64,000 nt of DNA from Cricetomys ansorgei (Eukaryota > Chordata > Mammalia > Rodentia > Nesomyidae), in the NCBI GenBank assembly GCA_026225945.1, contig JAMJFZ010001133.1:17637501-17701500 (forward strand), written 5' to 3'. Positions 47,556 through 57,200 of this stretch are shown here, piece after piece. The notes beneath the pieces are model-generated. The model saw only the letters and a list, made by a program, of their open reading frames with translations. It had not been told where the DNA came from and made no database searches. The position numbers and the translations under genes were made by a program. The first letter of the stretch is position 1. Every line of letters starts with the position of its first letter.

Positions 47556-47995
47556 CACTGTTCAAAATAATGGCTTGGTTTATTAAAATCTATTAAAATC
47601 TAAAATTTAATTTTAAAATTAAAAAGAAAAAAAAGCCAAATCTGTTTACTTTTGAGACAAGTTAATTCAGTTTCATCTGTCTCAATGTGATTGCCCTCTA
47701 TTTTAAAATTGTTTTTTTTTTTAAAAAAAAAAAAGGAGAGAGAGAACTCAAACTGGCAAATAATGTCCTTTTAATTAAATAAACCAACATTTTCCCCATT
47801 CTAATGAGCATAAACTGTTTGCAGAAAAGATTTTATTTAAATTACCCAGAGTGATTACTTTAAATGCACAGTTTGGTTAAAAGCTACAGTCATAAATTAT
47901 TAATTTTTTGTTTTTAAAAGAATTATGCAAATTTAAGCTATGAAGCTAAAAGTGGAAAGCAGCTAATCATATGTGAACTAAGCTTCACTTCTTTT
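47556..47995. promoter_or_regulatory. AT-rich candidate enhancer with POU octamer and homeodomain sites
   Basis: A repeat-free, AT-rich block with a perfect octamer ATGCAAAT at 47,925-47,932 and many TAAT/ATTA cores (for example at 47,660, 47,770, 47,805 and 47,900). It also holds a T11A12 palindrome at 47,712-47,734. Such composition is typical of conserved developmental enhancers, but AT-rich DNA also yields TAAT by chance. No coding frame runs through it. Confidence 0.4.
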
Positions 47996-48579
47996 CCTTG
48001 TTCTCTGTTTCCACATGTCTGCCTCCACTGGGCTCTGAGTGAGAGGCACATCCACCTACACTGAGCATGCTCTGATCTAGGAAGGTAGATCTGACAATCC
48101 ATAATACTATCTCTGAGCTGGAAGTGATAATGTGAAGTAGGTGAATACTACCTGCTCTCAGTCTCCAGATAACGCTGTATAAACTCTTGGTGATGAAGGA
48201 AATACAGAATCGATTGATACTGATACATTTCCAGAATGCCTGCTGTGTGCAGGAATTCAGTTGATTGGGAAGTACCCAGGGACAGAAAGCTCTTTTCTAG
48301 GAACTACTCATATTCCATCCAGAACAGAAAGTTCAATGGAAATACCAGGAAAGATTAGGTAGTCTTTGGGTAACCCCTAGGCTGGCAACTGGTCAACCAG
48401 TGTCAAGAGATACCATAGAAATAGGTATTTTTCGTTGTGGGGTGGTCGCTATTTGAGGATTGGCACAGCCTGAGATTCCACAACCTTTCAGCTATGCTCA
48501 CTTACCTAACAAGAGACACATCCCCAGCTCAGCATGGAAGAAAAGCCCCTTCTACACAATGGGCTGGTGTTGGAAGCCT
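47996..48579. other. Unique sequence
   Basis: No gene recognised. A weak L2-like string ('aatgcctgctgtgtgcagga', 48,236) is present on the minus-orientation pattern. Confidence 0.45.
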
Positions 48580-48618
48580 GCAGAGGGCAGAGGGCAGAGG
48601 GCAGAGGGCAGAGGGCAG
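48580..48618. repeat. Heptamer tandem repeat (GCAGAGG)n
   Basis: Five and a half copies of a seven-base unit. Because seven is not a multiple of three, every frame cycles through all registers, so the open frames crossing it are uninformative. Confidence 0.95.
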
Positions 48619-48899
48619 TGCCAGCTCAGCTCAGTGTGTCCCCAGAGAATGGGCCTCAAAGTGTGGGCTGCACTGAACACAGAGATAGCAACTGAGAATT
48701 GTCTGCCACTCCTTCAGCTGCTAGAACTCCCAAGTCCCAGAGGAGAGGTGCCCATGGTAACAAAAATTTAAGGGAGATCTAAGTTGGATTGGAAAGGGTA
48801 ACAGCTGAAGTGGAAGGAGGAAAAGATGTCAAAATCCCCAAATGTCTCCAGCTCAAACACACGCTGCCTGGAAGTAGCCATGAGAACCTTCAAAGCTTT
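48619..48899. other. Unique sequence
   Basis: Short non-repetitive spacer with no recognised content. Confidence 0.45.
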
Positions 48900-49092
48900 C
48901 AAATTGAGTAATTCAAGGGTTCTTCTTGCCCGTATCCTCGCCAGCATTTGTTTCTATTTTCTTGATGCTACCCACTTTGACTGGGCAAACATGGAAAAAG
49001 TAGCTTTACTTCGCATTTCCCTTGTGGCTAAGGATGCTGAACATTTCCAAAAAATATTTATTGTCTAACTGCATTTCTTCTTTTGAGGACTG
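48900..49092 (-). repeat. L1 ORF2 3' fragment, minus strand
   Basis: 'gtatcctcgccagcatttg', 'cttcgcatttcccttgtggc', 'aaggatgctgaacatttcc' and 'gcatttcttcttttgagg' are the reverse complement of the L1 stretch ending in 'cctcaaaagaag', '...atgctcagcat', '...agggaaatgcaaatcaaaac' and '...ctggagaggatgtgg'. This lies near the C-terminal part of ORF2. Confidence 0.7.
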
Positions 49093-49099
49093 CATGCAT

Positions 49100-49356
49100 G
49101 TAGGTAGCCTATTTATTAGTGGGAACTAGAAAGGAGACCACGAGAGGCAGGAAGGGGTGTGAAGGAAGAGGCTGGTGAAGGCAACAGGACATACATGGTG
49201 GAGTGAAAGCAGAAAGACTACTGAGTGAGGGAGGATATCAGGGCAGGGAGATGGGGGACCAGGGAGGGATGGGAATCGACAGAAACACATTTTTGTTTGA
49301 AGATACCATAAGGAAACCTAATACCCTATATGCTAAGTATAAACAAGTAAACCAGT
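49100..49356 (+). repeat. L1 3'-UTR fragment (rodent Lx type), plus strand
   Basis: G-rich sequence with 'gagggaggatatcagggcagg' leads to 'gataccataaggaaacctaa' and 'taccctatatgctaagtata', matching the rodent L1 3'-UTR end ('ccataatgaaacctattac', 'tttgtatgctaa'). It follows directly on the oppositely oriented ORF2 fragment, suggesting one 5'-inverted insertion. Confidence 0.6.
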
Positions 49357-49536
49357 GAGTTCCTCCTGGTGCAGCAGGCTATGAACAGGTCTACGGTCTT
49401 CCTCAACATTTTCTTCTCATACCAATCTTCCCTGGCATTGACTGCTCCAGCCTGGCTCCTGCAAGCCTTTTTATTTTGACATGAAGGATGGACAGCAAAT
49501 GTATGCTAAACTGTCACCTTGCAGTAGTTGCAGGTA
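49357..49536. other. Unique sequence
   Basis: Short non-repetitive spacer; no recognised content. Confidence 0.45.
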
Positions 49537-49744
49537 ACTATGTATGGCTGCCATAGAACCAGCAGATAAAAGGGAAGAAGGTGTTTGGGTCCCCAACAGA
49601 GACACTGTATCAGTTACCAGGACTACACTCTAAAGAGGTTACTATGTATGGCTGCCATAGAACCAACAGATAAAAGGGAAGAAGGTGTGTGGGTCCCCAA
49701 GATAGACTCTTTATCAGTTACCCAGACTACACTCTAAAGAGGCA
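49537..49744. repeat. Tandem duplication, two 104-bp copies
   Basis: Copy 1 (49,537-49,640) and copy 2 (49,641-49,744) share 'actatgtatggctgccatag' and 'cagactacactctaaagagg'-type ends, with only a few substitutions and indel-free spacing of 104 bases. The sequence itself is not a known repeat family. Confidence 0.95.
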
Positions 49745-49751
49745 TAGTCTC

Positions 49752-49862
49752 TCTCATGATCCTTCTTTTATAGATGACCAAACAGAAGTATAGAAGTGTT
49801 GAGAAAGCCATCCCAAGTCACACCTCTAAAGTACAAATTAACATTTAAACCCCTAGCCCCCC
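49752..49862 (-). repeat. MIR SINE, minus strand
   Basis: 'cttttatagatgaccaaacag' followed by 'aagccatcccaagtcacacc' and 'aaagtacaaattaacatttaa' follow reversed MIR ('ttttacagatgaggaaactg', 'acttgcccaaggtcacac', 'gtaagtggcagagc'). Confidence 0.55.
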
Positions 49863-50580
49863 ATCTCACGTAACTAGTACACCTCCCTAAGTGACGCAGG
49901 TACCACAGTAGGACAAAAAGAAAACTCACGTCCCATTGCATAGGAAATCTACTTAACTCTCTGATAACTCCACTATAACTCTTTTGAGGACAAAGAGTCT
50001 GGTCTCAGGACAGAGAAGAATGGCTTGGGCTCCTAAGCCAGCCTGGACTGCCAAAACTGGCTCTGCCCAACCTTGGTGCTTATGTATAATCCCTGGCTCA
50101 TTTCAGATCAGTCACACTGCCTCACTGACATGGCCATGATCCATGTCTGTTTCAGAGGGGCTTTGGCAAGGTCTCTGGCAGCTCAGGTACCTGCAACTAA
50201 AAAGTAGTTGAAGTAGTAACAGTAAATGGATCAGAGGCATGAATTAAATTCCAAATAACCACAGGGTCCATGATCAAGGTGGGGAGAAAGCTCAGAAAAA
50301 TAGTGTGATTTGGGCCCAAACTGCCAGAGTTTCCTAACATCTTTATAGAACATGAAATAACTCATTGGTTTTATTTTTAACAGCATTTATGTTCTAGTAT
50401 AGGAAAGATCCTTTTCATTTGTTTTAAGTGAAATGATTTGAATGGACAGTTGGGCAGGTGTTCAACTCTTTTCAACAGCTTTGTTTTGTCATCAGCAAAC
50501 ACGGACAACAGTGGCACCTATCTCGTAAAACACTATTTATTTATACCTAGGGATAGATTTAATTTTGTATTTAAATATAA
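49863..50580. other. Unique sequence
   Basis: No repeat or gene is recognised in about 700 bases. Confidence 0.5.
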
Positions 50581-50738
50581 TTTGTGTGTGTATGTGTGTG
50601 TATGTGTTTTGACATAGGGACTCACTAAGCAATACAGGCTGGCCTTGAACTCCTACATAGATCCTGAATGTTTGCCCCTATTCCTTCAGCCTCTCAAGTG
50701 GTGGAATTGCAGGGGTGCATTGCCATGCCTCGTAACTA
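50581..50738 (-). repeat. B1 SINE, minus strand, with TG-rich tail
   Basis: A (TGTG/TATG)n stretch is followed by 'tttgacatagggactcactaag', 'aggctggccttgaactcctac' and 'gtggtggaattgcaggggtg', 'cattgccatgcc', the reversed B1 order. Diverged. Confidence 0.8.
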
Positions 50739-52061
50739 AACATTTTTTTAGAAATATATTTTTTATATAGTCCTTTGACCTATGCCTAGCCAATAGTGAG
50801 TGTCTGATATGTGTAATGATAATGTTTACTGTCATTTTGAGCTACTCAAGCAGCAATGCATGCAGGAATAGACTTTTTCCCCCTTTACTCATTAACTCTT
50901 ATTAAGTTAATCACCACATCTTGAGATTTGTGAGAAGACTCTTAGAGCTAACTGGCCGGACTGCTGACTGAGGACAAACTTAGTCCTTACACCTTGGGTC
51001 AGTAATCCAATGGTGTGGGTTTTCATAGCACCCCCAATTTCACTTGTCCTGCATGTGATTATTCATAGAGGACCCGATCCAGTTATAATAGGGAAAGTGA
51101 GGCCCGGAAAGAGAAGCTGAGTTACTGAGGGCACCAGCTCAATAAAGGGAGAAGGAAAATTCTATTCAGGCTCTCTTCCCGGTGTCCTCCCAGCTGTGCA
51201 GCTCCTTTGTCCTACTGAGACACTCTGTGGAGAAAGATCATCAAGATTCCCACTTCGGGGGGAACTTAAAAGTGATTTGGAAGACATCCCTTCCTGATTC
51301 CCCAATGACGCTCATTAATAGGGAAACTTATGTAAATTCAGTAACTACTACCCTCAAAAATGCCTCTTTGGCATGAGGATTATTTTGAACTGAAGACAGC
51401 TGAGAAACAGTAGGTGAAGAAGGAATTTGGTCCCCTCCCACTTCCTCAGTAAAATCAGAGCATGAACCTCACTCTGTGAAGGCTCCTTCCTGCCCCCTCC
51501 CACAGCAGGGAAAGTGTTTACAGCTGAGACAGCACTAACTACCTTGTGCTTGCACAGAGACCCTGTAACACAGCCGCAGCCACTAGTGGCCCCCATATGC
51601 TTACCTCTAAACCTTAATCACCCCTAGAAGCACAGATCACCTGTTCTTTGATCTTGTTACTCCTGCATATTGTATCGTCCTCTGTTAAAGTAGTGTATAG
51701 GTTTCTAACCCTAAAGATTAGGGTAGGGGGAGGCTCCATTTATTTCCCATGAAGTATCTTTATACACAGGAAATAAGAGATTTCTCCATTACTCTTATCC
51801 ATCTAATTCACATGCCTTAGTGAATATAAAGGCATTGTGGAGCATATGGAAAGGTTCCTTCCCCTGCTTTCTCTGCTCTAAAGCCAGTGCCATACACAGA
51901 CTCAAACTACACTATGGCCTATATTTTAAAGAGAAAAATGAAAGGCTTGGAGTGATGTAATTTTTTTTTTTTTTTAGTCAGGGGAAGAACCATAAAAACA
52001 CACTTTGCCCAATATGTCATAATAATATAGTATCATACATTGATTTCAAAACTAAAAACTT
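50739..52061. other. Unique sequence with a telomere-like inverted motif
   Basis: No repeat family or exon is recognised. CTAACCCTAA at 51,705-51,714 faces TTAGGGTAG at 51,718-51,726. A T15-type run is at about 51,961-51,975. Confidence 0.5.
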
Positions 52062-52290
52062 GGAGCTAAAGAGATGGCTCAGTGGTTAATAGCGCTGGCT
52101 GCTCTCCCAAAAGACTCAGTTTTGATTCCCAGCACCCACACGAGGAGCTCATTATCACCTGTGACTCCAGTTCCAGAGGACCTGATAGCCTCTTCTGGCC
52201 TCCGGGGCACCAGACGTGCAAATGGTGTACAGATATTCATGCTAGAAAAAACACTCGCGCACATAAAATAATAAGTTTAAAAACCTTAAA
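52062..52290 (+). repeat. B3 SINE, full length
   Basis: 'gagctaaagagatggctcag', 'tggttaatagcgctggctgc', 'ttgattcccagcacccacac', 'gactccagttccagaggacc', 'agcctcttctggcctccgg' and 'acataaaataataag' follow the B3 consensus in order. Confidence 0.93.
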
Positions 52291-53416
52291 GAACACCTTA
52301 GGGGTGACCCAAGTTACTGCATGATAAAATGATGTAGTGGAGAGATGGTTTGAACTGCTAAGGTAGGTGAGCCTAACAGTCAGATTGAACTGTTATCTTG
52401 GTAACTTGTTACTCAAAACTAAGTTAAAGCAACTGTTTCAGAGTTCAATTGCCCTGAAACTCAAAGCGACCGTGGTTAAGTATGTGGTAAGTGCTGCAGA
52501 CTCAAACATGTGTGTGTGGAGTAACACCCGCAGAAAGAGACAAGTTCGGAGCCGTGCGAGGATGGTAACACGGGGTCGTTTTCATCCTTCTTTTGCTGCT
52601 AACGGACATTAATGAGCACCAACCACGGAGCTCTTTCAAACAGCAATGTCTTCCATATCTTCCACGGTGGAAACTATGAAAGCTAACATAACAAGAGACA
52701 GTAAACTGAAGTCATGCATTCATGGACTCATTCGCCTAATCGCATAAAGAGTGCGTCTTGGGTATGCAGGCCACATGCAAAGATAAATAAGACACAGGCC
52801 CTGCGAGGTGTTACTGTATGTGTTCCCAGCTTCAATATTTCATATGTAAGAATTTATGGTGTGCTTTCTTTTACATCACGGACAGATCAGATGGCTGTGA
52901 AATCGTATACTGCCTGGCAACTGGGTAATAAGCAAGCAATGAACTCAGTGCGCTAACAGCTTTGTTAGTTTAAGCCTATCAAAACTCCCAGATAGCTATT
53001 CTTTATTTATTTACCTATTAAATCTCTATAAAGCATCAGCCGCTGGGTCTGGTGACAGTGATAGTTATTAAGGGTTTGGGCATAGCGGCCCTAAAGACTG
53101 GAGAGACACAGAGGTAAAGACAGCCAGACTGCGGGGCAATGCAACCAGTGGGGAGGGTCCACGGGGGAGGAGGCAGTGCTTACACAGAGAATTGAAGGAC
53201 CACACGAGAATTAGGAAGACAGACCCAACTATACTAGGAATAAAATGTTCTGAGTAGAGACTACTTCACTATTAAGTCATGCGTTCTTTTATTTGTGTGG
53301 CATCATATTGGGTGATAAGAATGTGGCCAAAAAGGAAAATAAAAACCTAGAACCATTACCATGCACAACTTAGAGGAAGCCAGGGAGATACTTTAAAAGA
53401 AAAAAATAGTCCAAGC
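52291..53416. other. CpG-retaining unique block, with a possible L2 trace
   Basis: CpGs are relatively frequent from 52,465 to 52,760, and no SINE is present. The string 'aaagataaataagacacagg' with 'ccctgcgagg' (52,780-52,810) resembles an L2/MIR3 pattern ('agatgaataagacacagtccctgcc'). Open frames at 52,367-52,956 have no domains. Confidence 0.4.
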
Positions 53417-53570
53417 AGGGACAGAAAGGATGGCTCAGTGGGTAAAGGAGCTTGCCCCTAACCCTAACCCTGACCCTGGTAACCTGGGTTTGATTCCTAG
53501 GATCTATCTGGTGGAGGAAGAGAATCTCTCCCACAAATTGTCCTCCTTGCCCTGGCTGCCTAAGGCTATA
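53417..53570 (+). repeat. RSINE1/B4-family SINE containing telomere-like hexamers
   Basis: 'cagaaaggatggctcagtgg', 'gtaaaggagcttgcc', 'gggtttgattcctaggatc', 'tggtggaggaagagaatctc' and 'caaattgtcctcc' follow RSINE1. The consensus stretch that normally reads like 'gccaagcctgatgacc' is replaced by CCCTAA CCCTAA CCCTGA CCCTGG (53,456-53,479), making this part about 12 bases longer than expected. Confidence 0.75.
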
Positions 53571-54334
53571 CTGGCTTGTCCAACTGAGTCCTTGAAGTTT
53601 TGATGCATTTATCAACACACGGCGAGACATGCTGGACTGTTCACTGAGGAAGCCACACTTGCCATGTGAAGTCGTTCAAAATTTCAGGAAGAGCTTGGTT
53701 CTAGGCTCTCAATTTCCCCAGGAAAGTTGTGCATATTAAAAATAATATAAGATTCCTGACACAGTGACAACAGTGGGAATCGTACAAAATGTAAGGTGTG
53801 CGGTTTGCTGTGATAAGCCCCCTCTTCTCTGATGTATGACACATCCAACATGTAAATTTCAGGACATGTAAAAGCATATCAAACATTGCTGGTATGAAAG
53901 GAGCCTAACCCCAGGAATGTGGTGGGTTCTTTCACAAGTGTGAAGAGCCGAGTTTCCTTTCTATCCTCTAACATAGCACAGAGAAGGCTCCATATAAGCT
54001 CTACACGCTTCAAAAATTTAGAGGTTCCTATTTTGGGTAGCCACGGCTCTGGGAACACAATCCAGGTCACGTTGGACTTCAATGTCTCCATCCCCCTAAA
54101 CAGACAGAGTGGGAGTTTGCAAAATTCTGTAAACAGAGTATAACTCAGGTCCGTGGGTCAGAGAGAACAGCTCCAACTTCCCTGTAGGCATTATCTCAAG
54201 GGTCTAGCTCCTCTGGAAGCAGCTTGTGAGGCTGGGTCCCCCATCAGAGCACAGACAGGAATGAGGAAATCTGCGTGCGTGTGCATTGCATCTAAGAGGC
54301 TCTCATCTGCACAGATTATGGAAGCTGAATTTCA
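53571..54334. other. Unique sequence
   Basis: No recognised repeat or gene. Paired open frames on opposite strands at 53,879-54,143 show no domain. Confidence 0.5.
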
Positions 54335-54428
54335 CTTGTCAGTTTAGTGACCCCATCTCCTTGGGCAAATTGTTCAATTTCCCTTAGCCCAGTGTCTGCC
54401 ATCTGGAAAATAGAGTTAATAAAATGCA
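54335..54428 (+). repeat. MIR SINE
   Basis: 'ccttgggcaaattgttcaat' and 'ttcccttagcccagtgtctg' with 'ccatctggaaaatagagtta' match the MIR core ('ccttgggcaagttacttaac', 'ctcatctgtaaaatgg'). Confidence 0.65.
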
Positions 54429-54875
54429 TCTAATGGAAGCTGGTGCTCTTACACAGGTTCTGGATTAAATTCCCATTATTGAGGCTCTCAGCAACCTGGT
54501 TGTCCTCATTATGTGACTCAGGTAAGGCCTGCACTGGGGGAAGGATGTGTCTGAGCATCACCCATCACTGCAGACTGGCCGTTCCCTGCTGGCTTCTTGG
54601 TACACTAGAGGGCATCAGACAGCTGAAAAGCATGGCAGATCCCAGTATCACAGTTCCTTCTTACTCTAGCTGTTTCCAAAGGCTACAGCCATAATGACTT
54701 GCAAGGCAACAAGAGGCAATGATCTTGATAGACTGCTACTTGCTCTTTTTCAACCCAAGCATGACATAGAGCTCCAGCAGGCACATGACTGACGCACCAC
54801 CTAGAGCAGGGACTTTGAGTCAAAGCAATTCTGGATGGGAAGGACATTCATGGCCCAATCTCACCTGCCCCCTGC
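54429..54875. other. Unique sequence
   Basis: No gene recognised. A CTCF-core-like string (CACTAGAGGGCA, 54,603-54,614) is present. Confidence 0.5.
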
Positions 54876-54922
54876 TATTTATTTATTTATTTGTTTGTTT
54901 GTTTGTTTGTTTGTTTATTATT
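54876..54922. repeat. (ATTT)n(GTTT)n microsatellite
   Basis: Four-base units switch from ATTT to GTTT and back. It may be the tail of a reversed SINE, but no SINE body is visible on its right. Confidence 0.95.
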
Positions 54923-55029
54923 TTGGAGATTGCCAGAATTGGATAATCCCAAGTAAAACAAAATCATTCCATGAGACTATATATGGGACATAAATAATAA
55001 GTATTCTGAATTGCTAGTTCTCAATGATT

Positions 55030-55205
55030 AGTCTTCATCAATCACTATGTGTTTGGCATGGTGCTGAGCAGTGCTCTGTTGTTTTAACCTTACCAAGCAT
55101 AGGAGATCAGCACCACTACTCCCATTTCACAGAAAAGAAACCTTGAGAATATGTAACACAGCCTGCCCAGCAGGATGTAAGTCACTGTGGAAGGCTTCAG
55201 GATAG
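55030..55205 (-). repeat. MIR SINE, minus strand
   Basis: 'atcaatcactatgtgtttgg', 'catggtgctgagcagtgctc', then 'cactactcccatttcacag', 'aaaagaaaccttgagaatatg' and 'gtaacacagcctgcccagc' follow reversed MIR over most of its length. Confidence 0.7.
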
Positions 55206-55280
55206 ACAGCTGGAGAGCAATGTGAATGCTAACTTTGGTCTACAGGAGTTCTCAGCTGTTCTCATCGAGAATAGATATCC

Positions 55281-55508
55281 TGGAGACTGGAGAGAGAGCT
55301 CCGTGGTTAAGAGCACTTGCTGCTTCTGCAAAGGACTGGGCTCAGTTCCCAGCACCTTCATGGCAGCTCACAACTGTCTGTAACTCTAGTTTCAGGAGAT
55401 CCTAGGCCTTCTTCTGGCCTCTGTGGGAAGTGCATACGCACAGTACACTTACATACATGCACGGGAGACACTCCCGTGTCTTACACATAAAATAAGAATA
55501 AAGCTAAG
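55281..55508 (+). repeat. B3 SINE, full length
   Basis: 'ggagactggagagagagctcc', 'gtggttaagagcacttgctgc', 'ctcagttcccagcaccttc', 'cacaactgtctgtaactc' and 'ccttcttctggcctctgtgg' match B3. The tail 'ttacacataaaataagaataa' is typical. Confidence 0.93.
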
Positions 55509-56574
55509 GAAAACTAAGGATAGACATTCTGCATACTATTTAAGTAATTGTCTCTAACCAACCCTAGAGGAATTGTCAATGATTATTGCAGACATTAGAA
55601 ATTATCATTATGAGTAAAATTGAAGGTGTCTACTCTGGGTTGGTTTGATATACTTTAGAGGCACTGGCTTTCTCCATATAAACCCACAGAAGGATTTTGG
55701 GAGGTCTGTCTGTAGACTAGGCATGTGCTTCAAGTAGTCTTGCCTTCAGCTGCAAGTTGGGACCCTCAGTCACCTGAATCCAAATAGAGAATGACCTGAC
55801 TCCTGCAGGAGATCCCTTTGCCCCTGTGCAAGATGCCTTCAGAACTCTCAAAAGGACCGACAGCCTGGGCTTCCTTAGTTCCCATAACAGGTGGTATTGT
55901 CATGTATGTGCTAATGCGTGTTTGCACAGATGGCAGAATTGTTCAGAGTCTTGCTTTCAAGACGACCCGGCTATAAGACTGTGAGGGAGGACCTATAGCC
56001 TCACCGCACACCACTGATGAGTACCAATGGATACCAAAGTAACCGACAGTTATCAGTCAGAGAAGTGGTTTTTCTTGCTCACTGTAAGAACTTAACCGAA
56101 CAAGTCAAAACCGTGGCACCCCTGTGTCCAATAGAGAGACTGAGTCTTGGCTAGTAGGTGTCTGGAAATGAACTCCGAGAATCTACATCTGGTTACACAA
56201 GAGACTCTATCACAGTGCTGTGCTGACCGTGGCCCCTTCTGTCTGCTGACCAGCTGCAGACAGAGAAGTGGCATTCCGGCTCACAGGAAGACCACAAAGT
56301 GCACACATTTTAAGCCCTCCTCACTCAGCCCTGTGTTGGATTATCATAACAAGAGAAAGGGGAAATGGACACATTTGATCTAGATTCCATGCAGTCTGGG
56401 GAAATCACTAGACCTTATAAAAATGCACAGCTCTGCCAGGGCAGCACAAGCTGCTGTGAATCGAGGCCGTGCGGCCAGGCGGCTGCCCTCACTTTCTGCT
56501 CTTCCACATGCTCCGCCATCAGCGCTTCCTTCCAAGTTCCTCCTTGTTTGCATTCAGTTGTCCGTGGTTGAAAC
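55509..56574. other. Unique non-coding sequence
   Basis: No repeat is recognised. The open frames near 56,092-56,693 overlap on both strands without domains. Confidence 0.5.
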
Positions 56575-57200
56575 AAAAATCTGTTCTTAATAATATTAAT
56601 AGTTAAGATTAAGATTATTTTAACCTCTAAACAACGCATGTTTAACAAAACCACATAGCTTTCTAAGTAGAAAAAAGACCCACACATTTTCAAAACAAAA
56701 CAAGCAAGACATTCATTTTTAAGGGAGTTTTTGAAGATGATCCATTTTTCGTTTTGTGTCCATTGTCACGCAGCAATCGATATTTCTTAGCTCGAGAATT
56801 CTATGCTTTTACATAACAGCAAACTAATAAGAAGCAGATTGTCAAGTGCTGCGAAGGCCAACGGCTGCCAAAAACCTATGATTTCACCCATCCAGTCCCT
56901 GAGTATTCTGTTGCAAAAGTCAAGACGCTAATTCATTAAGGATTTCCTTAGCATCTCTTTCAGGAAACACTCTACCATTCTATCAGGATACCGGGCTTTC
57001 TGGGAACTTTTCTTTTCTACCTAGCCCACAGTAATTAGCTTGGCCTGGATGAGGCCAGTAATTAAAAGCAGATAGCATTCATGTTCTGATGGAGAACTGA
57101 GTGCTAATGCTAAAGAGGTTTTATGGACTTAAATATTTCTCCCGGCCTCTCCTAATATCAGGTTTCTCTGGAGTCCACCTAAATTAGGATGATGCTCTAC
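56575..57200. promoter_or_regulatory. Candidate conserved non-coding element with homeodomain sites
   Basis: A repeat-free block with paired homeodomain-type sites: AGTAATTAGC at 57,030-57,039 and AGTAATTAAA at 57,057-57,066. Additional ATTA/TAAT cores and some retained CpGs (56,768-56,800, 57,140) are present. Enhancer status is inferred from composition only. Confidence 0.35.

Noticed and set aside
53417..53570. True subtelomeric or telomere-adjacent sequence
   Set aside because: Only about four degenerate hexamers, embedded in an old SINE and surrounded by unique DNA.
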